64,000 bases of DNA, taken from Limnanthes douglasii subsp. nivea. Lineage: Eukaryota; Streptophyta; Magnoliopsida; Brassicales; Limnanthaceae. The notes beneath the pieces were generated by a model. That model did no database searches. It was not told the origin of the DNA and was given only the letters and a program-made list of their open reading frames with translations. Of this stretch, positions 11,098 through 21,834 are shown piece by piece. Numbering within the stretch: the first letter of the stretch is position 1; each line of letters starts with the position of its first letter. The stretch spans positions 343,057,081 through 343,121,080 of the forward strand of contig JAUPFV010000001.1 of the NCBI GenBank assembly GCA_036936605.1. Direction: 5' to 3'. Both the position numbers and the translations under genes were made by a program.

Positions 11098-11810
11098 ATG
11101 GGCTCTGATACTAAGACTACTACGCCCCGAAGAGTAAACTCTCTCTCCCAAGCTAGGAGTACCCCTCCCCCCTCAAAAGTACGAGTGCAGAAGAAATAAA
11201 ATCTTCTGCCCAACCTCTGATGGAACCAAGTCTATCACTTCCTCCCAATGAGACTGCTCAGAGTGGGAAAGAAACTAGTGGTGCTATATTTCCTGAACAA
11301 CCGTCCACCATAATGGAAGAGCGTATGAAGGACAGTGGAGAGGACACTCCATTAGAAAACGTGGGACTGCCAAACAATGAGTCACTTCTGTAGTGCTTGG
11401 AAGAGAAAGTTGGGTCTAATTTCTGCAAGGTCAACGTGAAATATTTGTTGGTCTTTCAAAAAATTTCCTATGTGTATACACACACTGCCAAATTAGATCG
11501 GATTAGGACAAAGTGGGGTTTCATGGAGTCTATTAACGTCAGGATTCCCGTTACTCCAGAGACTCCTTTGGACTGCAATGCTAAAGAACTGATGGCGTAC
11601 ACCAAAGTACTAAACTAGGGACTTCGTTTCCCCTTAGATCCCAAAATAATTCGGTACTTTCACTTGATCAAACTTTCTCCAATCCAGCTGAGTTTGAATG
11701 TCTGGTATACCTTGATTGCCAGCCTTATTACTTCCAGGTTATCAAAGATTCCAATGCCTATGGAGCAGTTTGCTGTCGTGGCTGGTTTATGTAGGAATCA
11801 TCAGATCCCC
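11098..11810 (+). pseudogene. aORF, 5' part, unit 1 copy
   Basis: The start is MGSDTKTTTPRRVNSLSQA; later the frame reads KVNVKYLLVFQKISYVYTHT and ANELMAYTKVLN-like sequence, then FPLDPKII. It is cut at 11,810 by the tandem-duplication joint, inside the central domain, and so lacks the intron and C-terminus. Stops and frame changes interrupt it. The same segment continues properly in unit 2. Confidence 0.6.
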
Positions 11811-12689
11811 TATCCACAGAGATTTCCCATTAACTAATGTATACTCCTTGATATTCTTGTCTACTACTATAGGACTTGGGGTTTCCCTCGGATCTCCCAT
11901 TATATCTTCATCTGAGGTTAACCCTCTTATTGTTATTCAGTCATCTGGTCACTAGTAATGGGTCCATGAGTCCTCAAGAATAAAGAGTTGTTGCATAACA
12001 CTATCTGGCTACTTGTTGGTTTCTTCGAACCATCCTGATATGCTCCTCAATGATATATTTCAAACACCGATGGACAATAGAGATAACAACATACATTCTT
12101 GATAGCCAATACCTCCCAAAGATAGCATTATAGTTGGTTGGGCATTCGACCACCATAAACAAGACTCATACCTTCTTTTTAAAGGGGCCTTTTCCCAAAC
12201 ATACTTCTCTTTTGAATTATCCGATCACTTGAGCAGTCATTCCCGTAAACCCATTTATGGTATGATTAGATCAAAGAATCTTAGGTGGATTGTGCATCCT
12301 ATTATACGTGGAATTGAACAATACTTTTGTTGAACTTCTTGTATCTACCAAAATACGTCGAATTTCAACCCCAACAATACGTGCCCCTATATCTACTGCA
12401 TCTTCATGGGGTCTTGTTATTCCTCTTATATCATCCTCTTAAAGAAAGATAATAGGCGTTTCCATATTTCCATATAAATGAGTCGATATTTTACCTTATA
12501 ATTTGGTAGCCAAACTTACTACATGTCTTTTCCTAGAACTGTTTGTATCTAAAGTCATAGTGTCTCCCCCCCAAAATTGCTAGAGATTCAATATATTCAC
12601 ACAAGCTTCTAGCTCGTACCCGAACTACTGGTTCATCCACCGCTAACAAGACCAACCGATATGGGTATGAATCCCAATATTCTGAAGCT
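11811..12689 (-). pseudogene. T1 protease region, second copy
   Basis: This matches 9,209-10,088. The protease core reads RILVDTRSSTKVLFNST, again with Arg in place of the catalytic-loop Gly. The pre-RT region is truncated at the duplication joint. It is not a separate gene but a by-product of the tandem duplication. Confidence 0.65.
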
Positions 12690-12694
12690 GCATC

Positions 12695-13057
12695 TAGTGT
12701 GGGTAATTTATAGTGTGAGGGTATTTTGGGTAGTTTGTAACTTAAGTATTAACTTTTAATTAGTGACTAGAGAGATAAGAGATATGTATGCTTGTATTTA
12801 ATATCTTTAGAAAAAGTCCAACCTATTAAGTGAAGCTGGTTGGGGTATTTATACTAATTTTGTGACCCATGGGCCTTCCGGGTTGGACCCTAGATTGGGG
12901 TCAATCTCTAAAGCCAAAACCTTAAATGGTATTATCACACAGCTGCGTCATGATTGATTTGGTAAGATGGTTTATAATATGCTTAGTGTAAAATATGTGT
13001 GAATTTTCCTCCCAGATTTAGGCAGTACCGCCCTTCCAAAATTATCTGAACCTATTA
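12695..13057 (-). repeat. T2 3' LTR (363 bp)
   Basis: The sequence differs from the right-hand LTR at 63,546-63,908 by about 30 substitutions by eye and is the same length with no large gap, as expected for a sister LTR pair. Preceded by GCATC (12,690-12,694) and followed by GTAGCCCCTTTAGG (reverse of the purine tract). The last two bases of the terminal CA read TA. Confidence 0.85.
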
Positions 13058-13390
13058 GTAGCCCCTTTAGGTCTTTCAAAAATATTTTGGAAGAGCTAAC
13101 TTATCTATAAAAAGATCTGGATCGTATTCGAAGTGTCTTTTTAAAGTGTAAGTTATCAAGGAAAAGGACCTTGGTCGGATCCGAAGTGTTTCTTTTTCGT
13201 AGATGAAAACCCAACGGTCAGAATTTTAAGATCTAATACGTGTCACACTTTGATTCGACCTCTCAGCCGTTTTTCTTCCTTGGTACTTGCACCTAAATTT
13301 CAAAAATAAATTAGAGTAGGCTTAATAGCCCCTGATCATTATTGGAACCGTTTCATCTCTCCTAAGAGAAACACTTAAGTGGTTTTCACC

Positions 13391-13400
13391 TTTATATAAA
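13391..13400 (+). promoter_or_regulatory. TATA box upstream of aORF, unit 2
   Basis: TTTATATAAA lies about 300 bp upstream of the ATG at 13,693 and matches the unit 1 box at 10,791. Confidence 0.5.
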
Positions 13401-14572
13401 CATATTATAATGTTTGTTTTTTCCATAATCAGAATCATTTTCTAGAGAGAGAAACCTTGAGCTTGCGATTTTTCTCTGCATCTAGAAAGATATATGTTCA
13501 CAGCCAGAACTACATTGATCAAAGGGGGTTAGTTAAACCTATCTGATTTGGAGAAAGCAAGAAAAAAAAACGCTTCTGGAACCTCAAGAATTTCAAAAAC
13601 TCCCATCACCTCATCTTTATGTACTGCCCATAAATACCTCTTTTAAAGACAAGAAAAATCCAATCGCAAAGAAGCCCTATTTTTTCATTGCTATGGGCTC
13701 TGATACTAAGACTACTACGCCCCAAAGAGTCACTCGCTCTCCCAAGCTAGGAGTACCCCTCCCCCCTCAAAAGTACGAGTGTAGAAGAAATAAAATATTA
13801 TGCCCAACCTCTGATGGAACCAAGTCTATCACTTCCTCCCAATGAGGCTGCTTAGAGTGGGAAAGAAACTAGTGGTGCTATATTTCCTGAACAGCCGTCC
13901 ACCATAATGGAAGAGCGTATGAAGGACAGTGAAGAGGACACTCTATTAGAAAACGTGGAACTGCCAAATAGTGAGTCACTTCTGTAGTGCTTGGAAGAGA
14001 AAGTTGGGCCTCATTTCTGTAAGGTCAACGTGAAATATTTGTTGGTCTTTCACAAAAATTCCTATGTGTATACACACACTGCCAAATTAGATCGGATTAT
14101 AACAAAGTAGGGTTTCCTGGAGTCTATTAACGTCAGGATTCCCGTTACTCCAGAGACTCATTTGGACTGCAACGCTAATGAACTGATGGCGTACACTAAA
14201 GTACTAAACTGGAGACTTCGTTTCCCCTTAGATCCCAGAATAGTTTGATACTTTCACTTGATCAAACTTTCCCAAGCCAACTGAGTTCGAATGCCTGGTA
14301 TACCTTGATGGCCAGCCTTATTACTTCCAGGTTATCAAAGATTCCAATACCTATGGAGCAGTTTGCTGTCGTGGCTGGTTTATGTAGGAATGATCAGATC
14401 CCCTTTTATCACTACAATATGGGAAACGATTACAAAATGGTGAATGATCTGTTGGAGGTTGAGAAACCTTGGAGGACTCAGTTTATATTCATAAGAGGAG
14501 CCTAGGAAAACGGTAAAAAGATAAACTACCTATCAAATCCAAGTCAACTGACTAGATATTGGAGAAGCTCAT

Positions 14573-14649
14573 GTAACACTTGTTCGGATTTCTAGTTAAA
14601 TTTAAATTTTATGTGGTCATACCGAACTTACTATTGTGTCTTTTTTTAG
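14573..14649 (+). other. aORF intron, T3 copy (77 nt)
   Basis: Donor GTAACACTTG and acceptor CTTTTTTTAG. It is the same length and position as the T2 intron (56,445-56,521), with similar sequence. Confidence 0.6.
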
Positions 14650-15070
14650 TACTGTCAAAGATCTTTCCTGAGCACTTGGAGGCAGGAAAAGCTACCTTTA
14701 CCAAATTAAATCAATGGGCATCAGAGAATTTGGGGCTTGGCTTTCATAAATGTTTCACTTAGGGAAACATGTTGAGGTCTCACTTGTGGAACACCACCGG
14801 AAGCAGAGACCTCACCTGGGAACAGTTGACCATCCCCCTCCATCGGACGTCATCCTTAGAAGAATAGAATCAAATGATGGAAAGCTTTACTTACCAGTTC
14901 TAAGTAAAGCTCATAGCTATCTTGACAAGATAAAGAAAAAGAAGAAGAAAGATGGAGTTGACCCATCTCACCAGCTTCCTGAAGCATCAGGTTTGGAGAA
15001 TCCTGAAGGGATACATGCTGTTTTGCTAGAGGCAGTTGCTATAACAGTTGGGAGATCCGGGGGATCGAAG

Positions 15071-15145
15071 CATGTGTTTAATGATTCTGATCATGTGTTT
15101 AATGATTCCGATCATGTGTTTAATGAATCTAATCACCTCAAAAAC
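15071..15145. repeat. 21-bp tandem repeat, 3-4 copies
   Basis: The unit CATGTGTTTAATGATTCYGAT repeats in tandem and, being a multiple of three, reads as (HVFNDSD) in the aORF frame. T2 has the same repeat at about 58,280-58,370, but there beyond the aORF stop. It marks the edge of the deletion in T3. Confidence 0.8.
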
Positions 15146-15244
15146 ACTTCATTTAAGGGTCGGGGTGTTTAATAAGTATTCAATTTATCTGATCTCCGCA
15201 TACTCACAACAAAGCCTCCATGCGCCACCAGGGTAGGATAAAGT

Positions 15245-16660
15245 ATGCCCCCTTAATATTTACATTGAGGTATGAAAAGGTAAATATGTACAAGATAGTT
15301 TTATTCTAAATACAACCTGAGATGCTTAATGTTTCATGGATGCTTCAAAACCTTTCCTTCTTTGTCTTGAAGTCTATATGTCCATGGCTTGATTCTTTCA
15401 CATACCGTATAGGGGCCTTCCCAATTTGGAGCCAACTTCCCGATTTTTTTTGTTTGGTGTGTAAAAATACTTTTCTCAATACTTTATCTCCTAATTGGAA
15501 ATCTCTTTTTCTTACTTTGGATGTGAATCTACTTATTATTAAACCTTGATAATATGATGTTCTCAAAATATGCCTTCACTTTTCTTTTTTCAGTCAGATC
15601 CAATTGATTCCTAACAGCCAAATCATTAGCATGTTCGGAATAGGTTTGACACCTAAATGATGGAAAAGTAGCTTCAATGGGTGTGATTGCATCCATCCCA
15701 TAAACAATAGAAAAAAAATATACTCTTAGGTAGCCGTCTGTAGAGTACTTCGGTAGGCACATAATACTTATTGCAAGTAACTCGTCTATTTTCCAGCAGC
15801 TCCTTCTATATTCTTCTTCAACCTTGTTAAAATTTTCTGATTAGAAACTTCAACCTGCCCATTAGCCCGAGGGTGAAAAGGGGAAGAGAAGCAATGTTGA
15901 ATTCCTCTAGAAGTGTAATATGCCTCGATATCTTTATTATCAAATTACGGCCCATTGTCTGTGGTAATTCGTCGGGGAATTCCAGTAGCATATATTGGAC
16001 AAAATAAATTTTATGACCGCCTTAGAAGTGGTTCCAACTAGTGGGGCAGCTTCTATCTATTTGGAGATATAATCTATTGCCACTATTATCGTTTGATAAC
16101 CTTCCGATGCCATGAGGAGAGATCCAACTAAGTCCAAACCCCATCTATCAAGCGGTATGGGCTCGAATACTGAGTCCATGGGTACTACTGGCGCATGGAT
16201 TTCATTCCCATATCTTTGGAAAGGTTCACACCTCCAAACTATATCTTTGGCATCTGCCATGATGGTAGGCCAATAGTATTCTTCTAGCAAAATTCTCATG
16301 GTTAAGACTTTGTAGCCACAATGAAGATCGGACACTTTGAGATTCTTCAAATCCTAAACAACGGAGAGGTGGTCTGCTGAAAGATTTTTTGTAAAAAACT
16401 TCCCTTAATACCAAGAAACCACGAGCCTTATATTTGATCTTTTTGGCTAAGGCTTTGTCTGAAGGATAAACTCCATCGGAAATTAACTGATATATTTCAA
16501 ACCTCCAATCTTTAGACTGTGTGGAAGCTACACTCAAACTCTCTTCAAATTCACTCCATTTCCCTTGAATTGAACTTATGGAGGGGAATTCTTGCATAAG
16601 CATCCATGGGTAGCATTCAGAATACGTTTCGGTGGCTAAATAATCTGCCATAGTATTCTC
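15245..16660 (-). pseudogene. T3 integrase
   Basis: From the right: the HHCC-type zinc region ending CEPFQRYGNEIH, a catalytic core starting WGLDLVGSLLM with the first Asp in VAIDYISK (about 16,060-16,081), a second-Asp region around 15,940-15,965 in another frame (TDNGP), a PxANGQVEVSNQ box near 15,860 holding the catalytic Glu, and a C-terminal GDKVLRKVFLHTK to APNWEGPY-like region at 15,345-15,500. At least four frame changes and stops disrupt it. Sequence is about 88 per cent identical by eye to T2 integrase at 58,590-58,900. Confidence 0.7.
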
Positions 16661-17400
16661 CGATCTAGGGATATGTTCATATTAGACGTTTTAAAACCCC
16701 ATGACATCTGTCCTTAATACTTGCAGATGATGAGTTCAGATATTTGAGCTCCTATGTCTTGACCTAATCCGATAGGTAATTCGAACCATAACCACTATAA
16801 TCAAATTCTGAACATGACAAATGTATCAAATGTTGACTAAGCTAGTTGTTGGTCACTTCAAACCAGATTACTAATGGGTCCTTAAACTTGACCCGACTTC
16901 AAGATCCGACCCAATAAGCCCATGGGTCAGTAATTAAGTATAAATACCCAACCACTTTCATTAATGAGGGTAATCATAATTTATTACTAGCACACAGCTT
17001 AATTATCGCTCTACTCACCACCCTAAACATTAAATTCTACAAAATATCCAAAACACTTTACGAGATTACCCTCATACAGAAATAAACCACACCAGCCAGA
17101 TACTTTATCAACTGATTTTTTTTGGTTTCAGATAGCTCTTGAGCCTGATTAATAAACAACTCGAAGTCACTTACTAACCATACTCTATTTGCTCCACATA
17201 TTTGAGCTAGTCTTAACCCTGTAATGGCCGCTTCATATTTTGATTTGCTATTAGATGCCCTGAAGCAAAAACATACAGCCCGATGCATGGTATCACCATA
17301 AGGGGAGGTTAAACAAATTCCAGCCCCACATCCCATTGTACTAGATCCACCATCTGTTCGGATTAATCACTCTTTCTTAGACTTGTTATCATGTTCTTTT
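16600..17400 (-). pseudogene. T3 second RNase H, split by a solo LTR
   Basis: The N-terminal half (17,079-17,400) reads MGCGAGICLTSPYGDTMH, then SKYEAAITGLRLAQICGANR and KKNQLIKYLAGV. The C-terminal half (left of 16,728) reads LRTDVMGF and YEHIPRSENTMADYLATET. Both match the extra RNase H of Tat elements. The two halves are separated by the inverted LTR at 16,728-17,074. In-frame stops also occur near 16,690. Confidence 0.7.
16728..17074 (+). mobile_element. Inverted solo LTR inside T3 (about 350 bp)
   Basis: On the plus strand it starts TGATGAGTTCAGATATTTG and ends ATTACCCTCA(TACA). It contains AAGTATAAATACCC (TATA) and a CCCATGGGTCAG block shared in reverse with the T2 and T3 LTRs, so it is an LTR of the same superfamily in opposite orientation. 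There is no internal sequence. Flanks read TGCAGA on the left and TACAGA on the right, an imperfect target duplication; the exact right end is uncertain by up to 4 bp. Confidence 0.7.
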
Positions 17401-17462
17401 TTGTGAGGTCTTTTAGTATGAAATTCTACCAAGAAATTAGCTACAGCTTGAGCCTTGATCGC

Positions 17463-18300
17463 ATTTCAAGGTGGGTCCATAGCTAACAAAGCATTTAATT
17501 TATCTAGATCAACCTGGATCTCTTTCTCACTTATAACATACCCCATAAATTTACCAGATCGGACCCTAATGGTACATTACTATGGATTTAACTTTAAATT
17601 AATGGCTTCCAAGTTAGAAAACGTTTTTTGGAGATTGGATATGTGATCTTCCTCCTTAGAGACTTTTACCAGCATATCACCAATGTAAACTTCTATATTC
17701 CTACCGATTTGACTAGCAAATGCCTTATTCACCAGTCGTTGATAAGTAGCTTTAACATTTTAAACCTAAATGATATTACCTTATAACAACGCAGCCCTCT
17801 GTCGATAATAAACGTAGTGTGGTCTTAATCATTCGAATTCATCTGTATTTGATTATACCAAAAAAACATATATTAAGGACAACAACTTGTTCCCTGAAGT
17901 AGAGTCTACTAGCTGATCTACCTATGGCATTGGAAATGGATCCTTAGGGAAAGATCTATTGAGATCAGTGAAGTCAATACACGTACACCATTCCATTCTT
18001 TTTTCTGAATAAAACTGGGTTAGCTGTCCAAAGAGGGTATTGAGATTCTCTGTTATGCTTCATTTCGGCTAACCGATTTACCTCTTGAACAATCGCTTCA
18101 GATTTTTCTTTAGAAAACGCTCTTCTCTTTTGCACTACCAGCCCATCATCGGATTTGACAGACAACTTGTGATTAATTATACTAGCTGGTACTCCAGTTA
18201 CATCCTCGTTACACCAAGAAAACACTTGTAGATTATGGGATAAAGAGGATATTAATTTTTCTTTTAACTCTAAAGACAATAGATCCAATATGAACACTTT
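17463..18300 (-). pseudogene. T3 reverse transcriptase
   Basis: From the right: LQVFSWCNEDVTGVPASIIN, then VVQKRRAFSKEKSEAI and NPVLFRKKNGM, the usual entry to gypsy RT. The active-site box reads EVYIGDMLVK (about 17,660-17,690), so the first Asp of YIDD is Gly, which would abolish catalysis. Stops and frameshifts are common between 17,760 and 17,970. At about 17,462 it is fused to sequence just before the second RNase H; relative to T2, about 520 bp holding the first RNase H is missing. Confidence 0.7.
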
Positions 18301-18639
18301 TACCTTCTGCTAACAAATGAGTTTCAATTTTTTCAGCTTGGATTATTGCACTAGGAGCCTCTCTTGGATCATATCTCTCATTTAGTTTGGCATAAAGCTC
18401 CACTGACTTTTATTCCTTGTTAACCTTCATTGCTTCCATCAACTTTGGAGCAAGATCAGTGACATAACATTCACGAGCTAAATTTTGGCTACTTCGGAGA
18501 ACACCTACCTATCCTTCTACAACATACTTCAAGCATTGGTGGGTGATGGAAGCTACTGCATACATCCTAGATAACCAAGATTTAACGAATATGGCTTGTA
18601 ATATCTTGGACAATCAACTATCACAAACAAAACCCTTAC

Positions 18640-19140
18640 CATATTTTTAAATGGTCATTTCCCCAACAAGACCTCTTCTTCGAATTCTCCAATTATATTG
18701 GTTGAGCTCCCAATAAATCCTACTATGGTCCTATTTGAACGTTAGATGATGGAGGTATTCTTCATTTGTTTATAATTCGGTAGAAACAATATATTTTCCG
18801 AACTACCTGTATCAATTAAAATCCAACGTATATTATTGCCTCCAATAGATGCCCCTATCACCACATCATCTTCATGTGGGCCTCCAATATCCCTTAAATC
18901 ATGTTCATAAAAGACAATAAATGGAGCAAGGCTTTGATAAAGATGCGTAGACAGTCTCCCTTCCAATTGAGTTGTTAGACTATTAACATGTCTTTTCCTT
19001 GAACATCTTGAGGGTGTAGTCATAGTGTCTCCCCCAAAACCGGTTAAAGATCCTAAGAAGTCACATAGATTGGAAACTGTTGAAGTCTTTTCCACTATCA
19101 TTCCAACTTGATTCCAATCCAGGTCAGGATCTAGATGTTT
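18640..19140 (-). pseudogene. T3 aspartic protease
   Basis: The reading is MIVEKTSTVSNLCDFLGSL, then SRKRHVNSLTTQLEGRLSTH, DDVVIGASIGGNNIRW and the catalytic loop ILIDTGSSENILF at about 18,785-18,825. The DTGSS motif is intact here, unlike T1, T2 and T4. The frame breaks after NTSII. It belongs between gag and RT of the T3 polyprotein. Confidence 0.7.
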
Positions 19141-19149
19141 TCTGAATCT

Positions 19150-20826
19150 ACATCAAACCTTTCTATAATCACCATAGCATATTCTTGTCTCGATACACCC
19201 ATACTTTGCCCTGGCCAGTTGGTGATGCTGCTTTTGTTGTACTCGCATTAGACTAAGAGTGGTGTTGGCTTTCCTATTGCTTATTTTTTTAATAAAAGCT
19301 GGCAACTTCCCTCTCTCAATTAAATTATGTACTTCTTATTTTCGGGCAATGCAATCCTGGGTATCATGACCTACATCATTGTGGTACTTACCAAAACGAG
19401 TATTCCGATTCTCTCTAGGATATTGAATTGGTGATGGTCTTCAAAAATTCACAACATTCTTAGTTTTATCATAAATGGTAGCCACACTTTCACCCAGTTC
19501 GGCAAACCATTCAGGTTGAACCCACAGACCCATCTTGGGGTTAACTTGTTGGCCTTGACTTGATTGATTTTGTCCCCGTCCAAAATCTTTAGGCCTATAA
19601 TTAACTGTGGACTGGGATTGAATATTGGCTTGTGGGATCAACACTGTAGGAGTAGATCTATTCTGACGTAGGTTTCTAGATTTCTCAGTCTTCTCCACCG
19701 TAATCTGTTTTTCGACCTCATTTAATAATCCACCACATGTCATTGTACTTTTTCCGAGTCATCAAATCAGCCAACTCACCAGGATTCAACCCTTGTCTCA
19801 AGGAAACAATGGCTACTTGTTCAAAAAAATCGGCAAATTTGTTCTTCGTATTCATAAAACGGTTGATATATTATTTCAAAGACTCAATCAATTTTTGAGC
19901 ACAATGGATGATAGTACTATCATTCTGTTTTAGCTTCTTACTTCCCACAAATTATCTCTGAAAGACCATCCAGAAAATATCAAATTTTTTAATGGATACA
20001 TGTGGTAAACTATTATACTATTCTAAAGAACTCCCTTTGAAAGTTTATGAGAAATATCAGCATAAAGGTTTACCATCATCATTAAAATTCATCATAAAGG
20101 TTTTGAACTGCTTGAGGTGGTTATCAGGATCTTTGCTCCCATCGTATTTTTCCATTTTGGAACTGTCAAACCGCCTCGGCAAATGTCCAAAGAGTATTTT
20201 TGAGAACAAAGGTGATTGCCTCAAATTATGGTTACAGTTAAACACATTGGCTTCATCACGAGTGGAAAATATACCATGGTTCGGACTGGATAACAAACTG
20301 ATCACTTAGTAGATGATCAATACAGTGATCCGCTGATCCTTTTATTTTCCCTAGATATTTATTCTTTTTCATTTTACTCTTCCTGTCCCTTTTTCTAGAC
20401 TGTTTCTTGGTTAATCTTATTTTCTTTCTTTGACGGCCTTGATCACTACTTGATGGAGATGACCCATCATATCAAATATTGTGGTTGAATTTTAAAAAGA
20501 ATGCGACATATACATTATTTGTTTAGCTCGATGCTGCTTTTTAGAATTAATATGAGCTTTTGGGACTGATAATTTTCACCTTGTTTGTTGTTATCACCAG
20601 GCTCATCTGTAGATATACCACCCGCATCAGATATTTTTTTGAATGCTCTCTCAGCTTACCTTTGGGCTCTCAAAGCTTCAATCTCAGCCCTCAACTAATC
20701 ACGTTCATCTTGCATGAATGATCTTTCCTACGAGTTATGATTGACATGAGACATAGTAGCATGCTCATTATCATCTCACATCCCTTCTTTTTCTTGAGGT
20801 AAAACTTCCTGCATATTGAGATCCAT
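19150..20826 (-). pseudogene. T3 gag
   Basis: The likely start is the ATG at 20,826 (MDLNMQEVLPQEKEG), matching T2. A capsid region near 20,057-20,305 reads GHLPRRFDSSKMEKYDGSKD and FKTFMMNFNDD; a later capsid part lies around 19,750-19,960. The nucleocapsid-like knuckle around 19,330-19,390 reads KYHNDVGHDTQDC, with the first Cys lost. Multiple stops, including one directly after the first 16 codons, show it is not functional. Confidence 0.7.
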
Positions 20827-20892
20827 GTCTCAAAAATTTCAGAACTTCAAATTATAAGAAGGTTTTGAATAGAGTTATTCAGGCACCTCGCG

Positions 20893-20911
20893 CCTCCCAC
20901 TGTGGTTGCCA
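20893..20911 (-). other. T3 primer binding site
   Basis: The minus strand reads TGGCAACCACAGTGGGAGG, beginning three bases after the LTR end. T2 has TTTGCGACCACAGTAGGAG in the same place. From memory this fits the 3' end of a plant tRNA-Arg, the primer reported for Ogre-type Tat elements; a direct tRNA comparison is needed. Confidence 0.55.
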
Positions 20912-20914
20912 ATT

Positions 20915-21275
20915 TGATGAGGGTAAATATATTATACGCGTAAAAACATAAGATCTTCTGGTAATTTAGTTTTTAAAGTTTTTGTAGAAAGCAGTAAGAG
21001 AAAAGAGGTGCTTGAATTAAATATCTTTAGAAAAATTCTAACCCATTTAATGTAGTTGGTTAGGGTATTTATACTTTTTCTATGCTCCATGGGCCGTTCA
21101 GGACATAATTATATTCGGGTCAACCCTATGAGCCCCCAAGCCCAAGAATCAATGTACTAGGCACAAAACTGAGTCATTGGTTCACTTAAGTTACGATTCA
21201 ATCATTGAGTTTTATTTATTTTTTCTGCAATACCCCTTCGGATAAAGTCAGAATTACTATAGTACTCCTCCAACA
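20915..21275 (-). repeat. T3 5' LTR
   Basis: It starts TGATGAGGGTAAAT next to the PBS and ends near CCTCCAACA. On the minus strand a TATA box (AGTATAAATACCC) and a GGAGCATAG/CCATGGGCC block are shared with T2 LTRs, but the rest differs strongly. The right end is estimated from length (about 360 bp) and a terminal CA. I did not find a clear target duplication. Confidence 0.65.
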
Positions 21276-21834
21276 ATATCGATCCGATTAATAATCGAGT
21301 TTTGAATGATATATTAGTTTGAATGTGTTTGAGTTTTGTTAGAACGTTATTTTTAGTTTAGATTTGTAAGTTTTTGGAAGGTTTTGTCAAAGACAGGTTA
21401 CTGGGTTTTGTGCATGTTCTTCGTTACTTGTAGTGTTTGGAAGATACGATGGTAGCGTAAATACTTTACACTTGAACCGATAAATTATGCTACCAGTGTA
21501 AGCCAATTGGCATCGATAGAGACAAGATGGATATAAGTTTTTTAGATGGATACGCTGTCAGCGCAACCTGCTTACATTAGCATATTTATCACTGTAAGCC
21601 AGTTGCACTGGAAGCGACCCATTAAAAGACCTTCCATCTATCTTTTCGTTTTTGCTTCAACCCATCTTATTGTAGTGTAATTTTTCGCTGCCATTGTAAG
21701 GACTTTACGTTGCCAACATATCCTTCCAACATTAGCAGCTAGATATGTCTTTTGCTCGCAATCTGGTTTGATTTTTAGATTTATCTTAAATATTTATTGT
21801 TTTTTGTTATAGTAAACAGGCCGATAGGAGTGAG
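21276..21834. other. Unassigned sequence with short GTAAGCC-type repeats
   Basis: No coding or element similarity is visible. The stretch 21,440-21,620 contains repeated short blocks (GCTACCAGTGTAAGCCA and CACTGTAAGCCAGTT) in loose tandem. It may be part of the same locus as the exon-like segment downstream. Confidence 0.3.

Larger units (their letters stand above)
9209..11810. repeat. Tandem duplication, unit 1 (2.6 kb)
   Basis: This unit and 11,811-14,403 match along their full length in direct orientation. Unit 1 begins TATCCACAGAG after GTCCC, unit 2 begins TATCCACAGAG after GATCCCC, and unit 2 ends at GATCCCC. The shared CCC at the joins points to microhomology. The unit contains T1 protease, a complete T2 LTR, the aORF promoter and the first part of an aORF. 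Differences are a few per cent by eye. Confidence 0.9.
11811..14403. repeat. Tandem duplication, unit 2
   Basis: Second copy of the 2.6-kb unit. Its right end runs without a break into the rest of the aORF (14,404 onward), so unit 2 keeps the original right-hand junction and unit 1 keeps the original left-hand junction at 9,209. Confidence 0.9.
13693..15172 (+). pseudogene. aORF of T3/T2 type with intron, C-terminally deleted
   Basis: It starts at ATG in CATTGCTATGGGC and reads MGSDTKTTTPQRVTRSPKLG. The central domain spans about 14,020-14,572 (FPLDPRIV, SNAWYTLMASLITSRLSKIP, QFIFIRGA) with two frameshifts and several stops. After a 77-nt intron (14,573-14,649) it reads FPEHLEAGKATFTKLNQWAS, then a KIKKKKKKDG basic run, and ends in frame with repeats HVFNDSD. 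Compared with T2 (to 57,978) about 1.3 kb of coiled-coil and acidic tail is deleted, with the right edge in the 21-bp repeat. Role unknown. Confidence 0.65.
13058..21275 (-). mobile_element. T3: Tat-like element body with 5' LTR on the right
   Basis: Read on the minus strand from the right: 5' LTR (20,915-21,275), PBS (20,893-20,911), gag (from 20,826), protease (around 18,750-19,100), RT (17,560-18,300), second RNase H, integrase (15,245-16,660), then the aORF on the opposite strand (13,693-15,172). The first RNase H is deleted at about 17,462. An inverted solo LTR interrupts the second RNase H. The LTR at the left end (12,695) is of the T2 type and clearly differs from the right one, so T3 is either chimeric or has lost its own 3' LTR. 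Confidence 0.75.
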
